DNA from: Capronia americana
Lineage: Eukaryota; Ascomycota; Eurotiomycetes; Chaetothyriales; Herpotrichiellaceae
Assembly (NCBI GenBank): GCA_016110215.1
Contig: JADWQD010000018.1
Location: 186,001-250,000 of the forward strand
DNA length: 64,000 bases
Direction: 5' to 3'
The notes under the pieces were generated by a model, which saw only the letters and a program-made list of their open reading frames with translations, ran no database searches and was not told the DNA's origin. Positions 32,842-43,648 of the stretch are shown one piece after another. The position numbers and the translations under genes are program-made. Within the stretch, counting starts at the first letter, position 1, and every line of letters begins with the position of its first letter.

Positions 32842-34479
32842 ATGTCTCGGTCCCAAACCTATCAGGTCGGATCTCTGGCCGGGAATCTTCCTCATTGCGC
32901 GTCTCCCAGCATGATTCGCTTACCTGCTACCAGCATCTCCCTCTCGGAGAGAGACATCGATTTCCATCTTCGGCAAGCAGAACTCTACTATGGCCTCCGG
33001 AAACAAGGTTTCAAGAAGGACGACGTTGTTCGCTACCTGAAAGACTACCGCGAGGCCACGGCACAAACAGCCAGCCAAGATACACATGGCTTCAACTTGT
33101 CCACACCCAGCACCGTTGAGTTGTCCAGCAGTCGCCCTCAGTCGTCGTCCACCTCCAACGGTGATCTACCAGAACCAACCAAGCGAGTATCTGTCCGTTC
33201 TTGTTCGACCGCACCCACAAGCACCTCACCGATCCCCTTTCCAGACTTCCCTTCTGATCTCGGTGAACCACGATCTGAAGGAGGAAGGCTCATCAGCCAC
33301 AGGAACCAAAATGTTGATGATGACTGTACAGTTTCGCCGCTCTCAATGCCACCATCCATTCACACCAACCAGCATGCCCCTCGAAAGAGTTCTCTGCTCC
33401 GATTTGCCCAAGCCGCTTCTCCGGAACGCCTCTCTGCTGATACGGAAGACGAAAAGACCAGCCCTCCTGTCGTGAATACCCCCAAAGCGAAGAAGTACAG
33501 ACGTCGGAGTACCACCTATCCGTACCAATCCTCTGATCAGGAGTCTGCGGGCGAGGCATACGCAGATGGCCAGGTCTTGGAACGTATGAACCGAATGTCT
33601 TTGGGGCCCGATGCCCTCTATGATGAGCTGGAGACTTTGTCTTTCGCACTGCCACCAACATACTCTGCTGGCACCCGGACTTCTTCAGCCTCGGATCTCC
33701 ACTTCGCAAGTCCAGCCAGTGGAGATCGCTCTGGAGATTTGTCAAGTACAGCTTTCGACCACGCGCCCATAATCCACCGTCGGAGCAGCAGTCTTCTCGG
33801 ACGCGGATATTCCATTGCAGATATTCCCAGCTCTCCTCCGCTTCCGACAACCCCTGCAAGGCAATACACCAGACAAGCCGGTGCGTCTTCCGACTCATCT
33901 CAACTGCCAACAACCCCAACTCCGATCCGCAATGCTATCAATGTCCCGCAGACAGAACCAAGACCTTACAGACAGCAGCTTGATGGGAACTCTTTCTCGG
34001 TGTATAACGACTCGCTTCCTGCACCTTCTCAGCCCGAAACACCTGCCGACCTGTCGAGACAACCTTTGATCACTGAGCATGATGCCGCTTATACCGCCCC
34101 CCCTGCGATGGTTCGTTCAGGCCATCGCAGTCAACGCACCTGGGAGCGAGACATTGGTGAACAGAGCCCGACTGCAAGAGCCATGACGTTGCGTGAGAGA
34201 CGAAACAGGGAGTTGACGAGGAGTGTCAGGGCTGAAGGGGTACGGCTGAACAGACTGATGATGAGGGATGAGGCTATGTTCACACAGCGAGGATTTCGGA
34301 CTGCCGCGGCGGCAAATGGAGATGCTGTGATAGAGGCGTTGCCACAAATTCCCGACGACATCTGGAGGGATAACCTCGATGCGGACCGTGTTGGAGAGGA
34401 GAACTTCGAGGCGGAGCTTGATGTTGGTGGGAGACGAGTGATGAGGGCTGTCAGCGGCAATGCGAGGTTCGACGCTTAA
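32842..34479 (+). CDS. Unknown serine-rich protein with short conserved-looking N-terminal helix
   Basis: Continuous frame of 545 residues. No family recognised. Residues ~32-66 (SLSERDIDFHLRQAELYYGL, then KKDDVVRYLKDYRE) form an amphipathic helical segment; most of the rest is Ser/Thr/Pro-rich and probably disordered, with many SP/TP sites suitable for proline-directed kinases. A second charged helical stretch near the C-terminus (ARAMTLRERRNRELTRSV, then MMRDEAMFTQRGF) looks structured and may bind a partner. The first ATG at 32842 is used; ATG at 32911 (MIRLPATS) is an alternative that would retain the helix. Being open over 1.6 kb with even codon use supports a real gene. Confidence 0.68.
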   Translation: MSRSQTYQVGSLAGNLPHCASPSMIRLPATSISLSERDIDFHLRQAELYYGLRKQGFKKDDVVRYLKDYREATAQTASQDTHGFNLSTPSTVELSSSRPQSSSTSNGDLPEPTKRVSVRSCSTAPTSTSPIPFPDFPSDLGEPRSEGGRLISHRNQNVDDDCTVSPLSMPPSIHTNQHAPRKSSLLRFAQAASPERLSADTEDEKTSPPVVNTPKAKKYRRRSTTYPYQSSDQESAGEAYADGQVLERMNRMSLGPDALYDELETLSFALPPTYSAGTRTSSASDLHFASPASGDRSGDLSSTAFDHAPIIHRRSSSLLGRGYSIADIPSSPPLPTTPARQYTRQAGASSDSSQLPTTPTPIRNAINVPQTEPRPYRQQLDGNSFSVYNDSLPAPSQPETPADLSRQPLITEHDAAYTAPPAMVRSGHRSQRTWERDIGEQSPTARAMTLRERRNRELTRSVRAEGVRLNRLMMRDEAMFTQRGFRTAAAANGDAVIEALPQIPDDIWRDNLDADRVGEENFEAELDVGGRRVMRAVSGNARFDA

Positions 34480-34890
34480 AAGGGCGAGATGGACAGATGA
34501 CCTGCAGCGGCCGGACGTGACCATCCGTTCCCCCATGAGCCATCGAAGGCAACAACATCATTGTTAACACTGCGACTGCCACTAGTTGAAGCAGGGCGCC
34601 GACGTATGCGGTCCAACTGCATGTTATCAGAACAGCACGAGGTATCAATGGAGCAGTGAGTGGGCACCCAAGCTATATAGCTTACTGATTCCATAGTGAC
34701 GCGGCATGTCGCCTCGGTCTCAGAGTACCCAGTACTGTGTACCGTACGGAGTAATGGCATGATTTCGGTCCCCAGCTCCCGCCTGATCCATCGTGCGCAC
34801 TCCTGAGTCCTGACCCACCCACCGCATCAGGCTGCCGCAACCTGTCCCCTTGCTGCTTTCATCCCTCGCAAGGCTATCAGTCCTAATGGG

Positions 34891-34922
34891 TTTGTATCGT
34901 GTACTGTGTACGCGATACCAAA
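34891..34922. repeat. Near-perfect inverted repeat (hairpin)
   Basis: Left arm TTTGTATCGTGTAC pairs with the right arm GTACGCGATACCAAA around a TGT loop: 14 pairs including one G-T wobble, with one bulged C. Confidence 0.8.
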
Positions 34923-35049
34923 GACCAGCACTGACAAGATCCCAGCCAGCCAGCCTCGTGGTGCAAAGCCCACCAAAGCCATGCTTCAAATCGCCCACTC
35001 ACAGTACCGAGTAGGGCGGCATGCATACCTGCCTCACTTTGACCTGCTC

Positions 35050-35077
35050 ACCCATCCACCCATCCACCCATCCCTCC
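35050..35077. repeat. (CCCATCCA)n short tandem repeat
   Basis: Three units of an 8-bp repeat, the last ending in ccctcc. Confidence 0.8.
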
Positions 35078-35520
35078 AACGTACCATTCGTCGCCTCGGC
35101 CAAAGTCCGCGCTCGCCTCGTCTTGATACCGCACCTGGCCTGTCCAGCCGTGACGCTGGCAGCGACTGATGCCGGCAACTGACAGTGGTGACGGCCCATC
35201 ATGATCTCTCGTCTCGCCCCGTCTCGTCCCGGCTCATCTCGCCTTATCATCACCAGCATCCACTCCCCGTTGAGAGCTCGGACAGGGCACCGCTGTTCGC
35301 CGCTTTGTGTCTTACATACGAGTACCCAGTACGCGTTCCAGGACCGGGGGTTGGGGGAAGGACACCGCTAAGACACGGAGCACTGAGCCTTGAGTACACT
35401 GGGCACCACTTTCCTATCTCAGAAACACACGCACGCACACGCACGTACTGCTGGGGGCCGCGGTATATTTTCCGAGATGCGACTCACACACATACACATT
35501 ACGAGTAGGGAGTACGGAGG

Positions 35521-35549
35521 ACTAGTTAAGCTAGTACGAGTAGTACTCG
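35521..35549. repeat. Two adjacent short palindromes
   Basis: ACTAG-TTAAG-CTAGT at 35521-35535 is followed directly by CGAGTA-G-TACTCG at 35537-35549. Both arms match perfectly. Confidence 0.85.
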
Positions 35550-35665
35550 ATCCGCCCGAGGACCTGCGAGGGAAGCTTCTATGTAAGGTCCGAGATAAAA
35601 CCCCCGACCTGAGGCTCTGGGGTCCGTTACACTAATTCACTCACGGTACGAGGATGGGCGGCGAA

Positions 35666-35712
35666 TCTCGATATCTCGATTCCTCGATTCGTTTTGATTT
35701 CTCGATTCTCGA
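35666..35712. repeat. TCTCGAT-type degenerate repeat
   Basis: Five imperfect copies of (t)ctcgat(t/a)t over ~47 bases. Confidence 0.75.
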
Positions 35713-36933
35713 AGTCCGGAAAGATTGCGTTGGCTTGTTAGAGGCCAAAACTTCGTGCGTCGGTGCAAGGCCCCATCTGAACGTGGGGATTCCAGTCTCC
35801 GCTGCTCCCACGCATGGCGGAATGTGTCCGATGGGAAAAGTTTATGCGTCGAGAATGAAGATGAAGAAGACGAAGGGGCACGAAGCATCTTTCCTTGCGC
35901 TGCCTGGCAGAGGTTGAAGCACCGATCTTTTATCTTTCACTCTCTGTCGTGGTTACTGGAATATCCAGGCGGAGAAGCCGCGTGTCAAATTGCTCCCATC
36001 TGTCAAGGTGGGATGTGTCTGTTTGGCGTCCACGGCGTCTCATCTCATGGACATCATACAGCTCTATCTCTGAAAGGTGACGATACTGATATATTCGGCT
36101 ATCAAATACCAGGCAATTTCCTGTTCTTCTTCTCTGTCTTCGGCCCCAACTCGATTCATCTCGAGAACGCCGCTTGTTGGATGCAATGACTCGCCCGCTG
36201 ACATACCCCACATCCAAGGTGGGAGACACATGCTGCCTGTTTGGTCCGCTGGGTGTCCACACCTGAAATCAATGCGAAAAGCAGGCTTTTTGCATACAGG
36301 CCATTGTCGAAGACAGAAGTTGCATTGGAGCCCGAGCGAAAACTTCTTTGCTGCGAACTACTGTCGCTTCTGGCAAGCTTCCTGTACCCTGCCGGGCATA
36401 TAGAGAGACACTGTACCGCAGAGAGTCTGGAACAAGCAAAGCAATACGGCCAGTCCAGCGGGTGTGCCGCTCTAACATCTAGCCAAGCCTGCTGGCTTAT
36501 CCGAAGATTCAGAGGCTGGGGGTGGTATTGGGTGTGCGTTGTGTAGCGAGGTGATGGTGTGGTCCGGAGTCCTTCCGGGCGGAATCTTCCCACACAGTAG
36601 AGCCATGTGAGGCATAAGGATGTGCCAGCAAAATCTCCGGGGGTACAACAAGGGGATTCGACGCAGCCTGCACCACACAGAAGCGCCGGAGCTGGCGCCG
36701 GCCTGACTGCTCATGTGGAGAATGGCAGCATACCCTTCTTGGAAGTTCTTCCTCGTATATGTACGCGTGACGTGCAGCACATAGCGCACAATTCCCGGAT
36801 CTCATCAACCTCGTCAGATCTGCGGTGCATGAGATCCGGACGACAGGGTTGATGCTGTGCATTAGCTCAAGGGACGCCGTTGCATGGGATTCTGCTCAAT
36901 GGCGGTTCCCATTTGCCATGCCATGGTGTTGCG

Positions 36934-38641
36934 CTAACTCCGGGTGGACCGCTCCAACGAAGTGGCATCCTTTTGGTGCACTGCTGCGTCAACCATGCTC
37001 TCAAACATATTCACACCCACAGGCTTTCCGAGTTTCCTCCTCCACTCCTCTCCTCTGAAGATAATGAAGAGCATCGGAATGAAAGCCAGTACGCCCCCAA
37101 TGAGGGCGAACATCAAGAACATCCATTGGAACCCGATCCTGTTGCCTAGATGGACAACGTAAAAGGCAAAAGTGAATCCAATTTCCTGCCGGATAAAGTT
37201 GAAAAGTTGTGCAACCTCACTGCCCTCTGTGCGGTAACAATCAATTGCGTATGTGTAAGTCGTCGTCGTGATGATCTGCAGGCCGAAGCATGCAATGCCC
37301 ATTCCCAGGATGGGCAGGATCCAAACTGTACGGTACTGCAAGCAGAAACCATAAATCAGCAGGCCGGCAGGGACAATGATCTCGCCCATCCAGATGGCTT
37401 TGAGGCGGACCTCTGGTTCGGGATCGCGACCAAGCCGCTTTCGCTCCCGTTTGACAATCAAGTCGACGACCCAGCCTGAGATGCACTCGCCCAAAATGCC
37501 GCCGAGAGTGAGAGATGCTCCATATGTGAGCCCGATGGTCAACGTATTCCAATGAAAGAACTCGGTGAATATTGCTGCGACGGTGACTGCCGGCAGTATG
37601 GAAGCGAATCCGTACATGGTGGCGTAGTAGAGAGCGGGAAAGAGCACGGACGGATATCTGGCCATCTTCAGTGCTGGGATGACAAACTGGTTAGGTCTCA
37701 GCTTGGTTCCTGGCAAATTAGACCAGAGTCGCAACCGCGACAGGTAGGCTTCTTTCGTGAATCGAGGTTTGGATGTCGGAATCGGAAGCTTCGGCGTGTC
37801 GGCTTGAGATGATGCAGGTATCTTGCGGATGTAGAGTGTTTCTGGCAGGCAGAAGAAAGCAGTCATCAGCATGACGGCGTCCACGATGGCCACAAACTTG
37901 AAGATCCATCGCCATCCACAGTACTGGCCGAGTAGGCCTCCGACTATAGGAGCCAGGTGGCTTCCGTTGACCATGGTCACGGTGAAAAAGCCCATGGCCC
38001 GACCCCGTTGGTGGTAGAAAAACAAATCAACAATTGTTGCTGCGCCAAGCGCGAAAGCCACGGGAAAGAACCCATTGAAAACTCGTGCTGCGATAAGCTG
38101 GCCAAAGGATTGTGTGTACGCACAACCGAGCGCTGAGATGAAACCCAGAAATGTCGTTGCTAAGTAAACAGGCCGTCGGCCATATTTGTTTGAGAGAGGG
38201 ATCCATAACCAAGGAGCAATGCCATTCAGTGCTATGCAGACGGTTCTTGCTACGTATTAGCGATTGGTTGTCGAGAAAATGTCGTTGAGATAAGACTCAC
38301 GTCTGATACGAGGCGGTAACCTTGCTGATCCCAAAATCTTGGGCCAGGAGCACCAAGGCGGGGTTGATCGCAGCAGTGTTGAGCCCGCCGATTGCCGCAA
38401 GCAGAGATGTCTGAACCAGAACGATAATCTGTAGGTGATCAGCAGGTGCGCCGGAGGCGATCACACAGGTTCTGGAACGAACCTTCAACCAGAGAGGCCA
38501 GTTCAGGGGATCTTGCGGATCTTCTGACGGCTCGGGGTTCAGGAACTTGTCCTCTGTCTCATGGTATTCAATGGTACCCTGCTCTTCCACCAAAGTACTA
38601 GGATCACCATAGTTTCTCTCTGCCGTGGCCGTTTTGCCCAT
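36934..38641 (-). CDS. MFS transporter, DHA1/Hol1-like
   Basis: Three exons on the minus strand: 38641-38483, 38428-38301 and 38245-36934 (introns of 54 and 55 nt), giving 532 residues. DPQDPLNWPLWLK, the joined DFGISKVTASYQTTVCIALN, the loop-2 motif NKYGRRPVYL, and RVFNGFFPVAFALGAATIVD with HQRGRAMGFF are hallmarks of fungal 12-helix drug/H+ antiporters of the Hol1/Fcr1-like branch. They sit in the plasma membrane and export or import diverse small cations and toxic compounds; the substrate is unknown. The splice at SYQT/TV uses a tagcaAG acceptor, and its frame and family pattern both agree. The gene stands alone, ~5 kb from its neighbour upstream. Confidence 0.92.
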
Positions 38642-41600
38642 CTTGTGTATCAAGGTTCAGCCGCGTTGGTCGAGGGGGGGACAGACCGCAGCATGCGTGG
38701 ACAAGTAGATATACCGCCCGGTTATGCATATGGAGCTTCCAAGCATCTCGACGCATGCGTCGAAAATAACAGGCTCATCAGCACCAGCACCAGCACCTTT
38801 TCAGCATTGCACTACGGCTGGCAAGCCATGGCATGCATGACCACACCAACACGCCCTGGTTGAGGGCATTGGCATGAAGGACTGACGGTAGGGTGGCGAA
38901 ACGCAGTCCGCCTTGGGGGAGGGCGACGCCAACAGGCTTCGTTGAGCGAAGGCTAGGGAAAATGTGGGCATCGTAGGTCGAGAACAACTAGGGAGCTGTC
39001 AGGAAACTGAATAGGCATGGCGGAGGTCAATTGGAGACGAAGTTGGTGAAACCATAGGGCTGGAGCCATCGACAAGCTTCCCCAACCGAGAGTCCAAAAG
39101 TCATGGCGCTGGTTGACCCTTGCTGCCCCAGTCAGCCTGGCGAAAGTCAGCAGAATGAAAGCTAACGACAAGAAGTAAACAGGAGCGTGTGTTTAAAAAA
39201 AGGACACAATCCGGGTTGAGCGTCCTGCCTGCGTAAGTAAGCTCGGAGAAACCAAAGGGCACACTAATCCAGTACGCAGGATGTATGCCGAAAGCGAGGC
39301 TTGCCTGCAGGAAAAGGGATTATGCGGGCTGTCAATACTTCACTTGGTACTCACTGAAATGCTCACCTTCTGGGCAAGACTCTTGACGGAAGCCAAGCGA
39401 AGCCACAGCCTGGTGAGAAAAGCAAGAATGGAACCAAAAATTGGCTCACTCTGCACTCATTGCACCTCTTGGTTGAAGAGGGGCTACAATAGCTTTTCTC
39501 AGGTGATATTACAGACAGGCGGTTTCCTTGCCGTCTGCAACCAGTCTCGAGCTTTGGGTCGGGAGTCTGGAACCACAAGGGCCCAGCCAGATTTATGTAC
39601 GGAGTCAGGAGTATCTTCAACCACATGACTGCGGTCTACGCGGCCGGCGAGTGTTTGACCACCTTTGGCACCTGGCCGGCCACTTTCCGGAGCCTAACTG
39701 GTACCTAGGCAGCCCTGATGCCCATCTGGACTGTCACGACGATGAGTTGCCCTGGCATGGACGGGAGATTTGGAGGGGTCGCTCCCTTCCCCCATTTTTG
39801 ACCGTAAGCTGCAAAATCAGACACGTTGTTGAGGTTGACCTGGTCACCGTCGACGGAGCGTTTCTCCTCAGAATACCTCTTGCTTCGCTTAAAATGGCCA
39901 ATTACCAACGATACCCGCCCATTCCTGGGTACTTCGTTGTGCTAGGTCGAACTGGAGCAGCGTCACAAATGGTACAATACAGAGTATGGGTCGTTGCACA
40001 TGAAACTGGGACTTTCCCCCGTCGGTCAGCGGTATAGAAGCAGGGATTTGCATCCGCCGGAGTGGCTTGCTGCGCTCGACGTGTTGGATCTTTCCTGCTT
40101 GGAGGACTCAAGATACACGAGTCTGCGGCAAACCGTCGCCCCGGCGAAAGTCTACTCCTAAACACGGGGCTAGACTTGATGGACCGCCGAATTTATAAGA
40201 CCTTGTCCACACGGGGCAAGTATGAGGACGCAGGCCTGGTTTTCATGGCTGTTTCCTTCCTTGCCAGGAGATACCACGTTGCTGTACTTCATTCCTGGTA
40301 TGAAGAGGTAGGAAAGTTCCGTCTCCATACTCAACTCAAAGCGGCTAACTTGCACGGAAGCATTTGGAATCATATATCAAAGATTCCAGGTTGGCGTCCA
40401 AGCTGGCGTTTCCAGCTGATTGAATCATTGGACCAAAGTAGCAGTTGCGAAGAACTGCTTGCCGTCCACGACTTCGATGTGGGCAATGGCCTCGGGGGGA
40501 CAGAACACGAGCGGGCAAAGTCGGCTCCTTGGCGAAGTAGAATCCCTCAGTCGGTGGGAAAATATGAGAGTAGAATCTTTGATTTCACTCACTTTTTCGA
40601 CGCCAGGGACTACTGTGCGCCAACAGAGACAGACGTCAAGGAGCTAGAACAATGCATTTGTCGCTTTAGATAATGACCCAGTACTGGATGCTTGAAATGT
40701 CTTTGCTTGCCGTGATTGGAGACTGGGGAAGCGGACCCATATGTTTGACTGCTGCCAGGATGCACTACGCTTTTGGTCTGTACTTTTGGTCAAGTCTGTC
40801 TGCATGGCTTGGTGCATGGGGGGGTAATTTAGGCTGTTGTGGCCCGTCGAATGACTAAAGACAGCGCAAGCCTCAACAGCGTGATCCCTCGATGAACCCC
40901 GGATATCGGCTAGAAGTCTCGAGCGGATGGCCGGGCCGTCGTTCATTCAACAGTCCATCCATGGCCATTCTGGCTTTGCATGAGCGAGCCATGCCCTGAA
41001 GCTGACAATGCTTGTGGCTCAGTATTGTTCGTAGACGAAGAGGTCACGGGCGCTCACTCTGACGCAACCGTGTGAACATGTTTGGGGCAGAAGACGCATT
41101 CGCAAGTCTCGAGGCTGAGTCTCAGCGACTAACACCATGACATACCTGGATACACCTGATTTGTAACGTCCCTGGGGTTGCCTCGTGTGCAGGCAGTTCA
41201 CCCGGAATCCAGAGGCAAGACGCACACATCACGCAGCCCGATTGTGTCGACTGCGTTGGGCGCGCCAAATTTAGAGACAATCCATTTCCCTGCACGATCG
41301 ACCTCGATTCGGTGCCTTCGCCGCGAAAAGACGGTTCGGCGCGACCGTCGACTCGCAGACCCATTTGCGGACGGGGAACAATTGGCCGATGCGGTCGACA
41401 TGGAGCAGCAATCTCGAAACGTTGGCTGATGTCGAAGGATCCTGAATATGACAAGGGTATGTAGGTGTGTCGGATATCAGCGCCGTCTCATACAGAGGTT
41501 TAGTCACTGTCTATGCTTGAAATGAATATCCGGTGTTGCTAGGGCGGCAGATTTTGGCTGATAGTTCTGCCCGTAGCCTGAAAGACTGCGGCCGACATGA

Positions 41601-43648
41601 CGAATTGGATTTTGTTCTGGTTGGGAAGTCGATGTTTCGATATCCGGGTGTGCTGTTACTCGAAAACTAGTAGGCTCGAACGCCGACCAGGGTTCTCCAA
41701 GAGATAGAACCGAACTGACGGGCAGACACGCGTATGCCGGACATCTTTGCTGGATCGATCATCGCCCTGGCAGCTCACTGGTTGGTCAGTGGGCCCCCTC
41801 GTGGCAGTGGAACACAGGCGTCTGGCTTCCAAGACTTGGAGCACGGCGGAGGCACATAGTGCTTATATTGAAGAGAGTGCTGACAAGTGCTATACTTGGG
41901 GTACAGGCAGTATGACGATTGGCTCGCACTCCGTATTCGTTCCAGCAGAAGGAAAGTAGTTTAGACGATCGACATGCGGTTCCGCAAAGACGTGAAAGCG
42001 GCATCGAGAGAAACGGTAGAGAAGTTTCGAAGTGTGTCATCATCGAGGTCAAGGTCAAGCGCAAATCGAAGCAATTCCATGCCGGGGTCTCATTGGAACG
42101 AGGGATGCGGGAAGGCGTACGGAGTACGAGCACAGATACCAACGAATACCAGATACCGGAACAGTGAGCACAAGGCTCCACGATGATCTGAGAGGTTGAC
42201 GAGCTTGCTTCCCGTCGGTTGAGGGTGATTTCGACTAACCTAAAGCGTGTTTTCTGCTGGCTGACCGACTGTTCGTGTTGACAAGGCGTGTTCCAAACCT
42301 CACAGTGAAGGTTCGGTGGCGTGGTTAGGGCTGGTGAGAGATGACAACGGGAATGAACACGAGTGGCAGTGACGGCAAGCAGTTGGGGCTCTGATTGTCT
42401 GGGAGTACCGCAAGTCAAACAAGCGACAGTGAATGTGCTTTGGCTTGAGGAGCCCGGCGAGCTGGTAAAGTGGTAGACTGGTGAATGGGAGAGCCTATTA
42501 CTGTCCTGAGGTAGCACCTAGGCATGCGCCGCTGTTGTTCCCGGTACCCCTTCCGTCCAAGGCCGTGTCGGGCGACCACGCGTCAGCGATCTCGGGATCT
42601 CGATGGGCGCTACTGTCTGACTGGTTGACGCACCACCTGCCCTTTCGTGCCCTAGTCGCTGGCCTGTCACAGACGTCGGCACTCGGTACAGCAGCGTCTC
42701 CAATACGAGTCTGGCACGCAGCCTGACAATTCTGCCGTCTGCCCTCTACTGTCTACCGTCGCCTGTCTACGGCGTGTCTGGAGCATCTCGAGTTCTGGCG
42801 GCTCATCGTTCTCGAAACGGGCTGCTATGGCTCTTCGTTGCTTCTCATTCCAAGGCCCAAGATAGGCAGGTTGAGATGGTCAAGTGCTCGTCGAAGCGAG
42901 GCCTGCCCGCTAATGCAGCCAATGTCATGACTCCCGGTGGTTCCCCTGTTCTAGCGGCAATAGTCCTGGCTATCCCCGTGTTGGCACCACTCGATCTGAC
43001 AGTTGAAAGCGGCGAGGTCGTGCCCTGATGCGGTCTTGTCCAAATTGCCCATTCTACAGACCAAGGTGCCTCCAACTCCGACTCCGAGGTTTGCGTAGTG
43101 GTTGTGGCTGCCACTGACTGGCCAAACACCTTCTTCCCTTCTGGTGCGCGAAGACTGAAGACGTCGTCATCCCACCATCCCTACCATCCCCGAGCTCAGA
43201 CTAAGCTCCCCCCTGTCACTCCTAAAATTCTCGAGACGTGGCGCTCGAAGTTTGCCATTCCAGAAAGGAAGTAACTCACTGCTGGATGGGCTCTTTCCTT
43301 TCCCAGTCCAGTCTGTGCAGTTGGCCCATGCTTTGGCCCAACTGCCCATCCGTGATCCCGCTGCGGAGACCCCTGCTATCCATGCAGCTGCTGCAATCGC
43401 CTTCGCATGACGCTAGAACCATGCCTGCGACCGTGCGCGTCTGCGAAAATTATCCTGCTAGACCTCGTAGACCTTGTGGCAGGGGGTGGCACATCGCTGA
43501 CATACTAGTCCTGCTCTCCAATTCTGATCTGATCTCGTGAGGAGAATCATTCAAAGTCGCTCACTGCCCTACGAGGCTCTGGCCATGACTTCGACTTGAA
43601 CTCGACGTAGCCTGACACGGACCGACCCCCGACCCTCGAAACTCGAAA
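38642..43648. other. 5-kb gene-poor stretch
   Basis: Between two divergently oriented genes (MFS transporter and Zn2Cys6 factor). It holds scattered open frames without recognisable families, one TACGGAGTA (42118-42126), and the interrupted open frame at 39507-40673. A 244-codon minus frame at 41786-42517 lacks an ATG at its 5' end and looks non-coding. Confidence 0.55.
39507..40673 (+). other. Long open frame broken by one stop, possible gene relic
   Basis: One reading frame is open from 39507 to 40673 except for a TAG at 40035-40037. The left half is ~176 codons and the right half ~211. The right half has no ATG until 40179. I recognise no family in either half. Splicing out the stop with nearby GT/AG sites (donor at 39984, acceptors at 40039 or 40042) would break the frame. 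It could be chance, a decayed gene, or part of an unrecognised gene. Confidence 0.2.

Larger units (their letters stand above)
34480..36933. other. Long convergent spacer without recognised gene
   Basis: 2.45 kb between two convergent genes. Contents: a TACGGAGTA copy (34745-34753), a hairpin (34891-34922), a (CCCATCCA)n stretch, GAGTAC/TACTC-rich palindromes near 35320-35550 and a TCTCGAT repeat. Open frames up to ~150 codons show no family features. Confidence 0.55.

Noticed and set aside
41786..42517. 244-codon minus-strand frame
   Set aside because: Its 5' end is a GTG rather than an ATG, the composition looks like translated non-coding DNA, and no family is visible.
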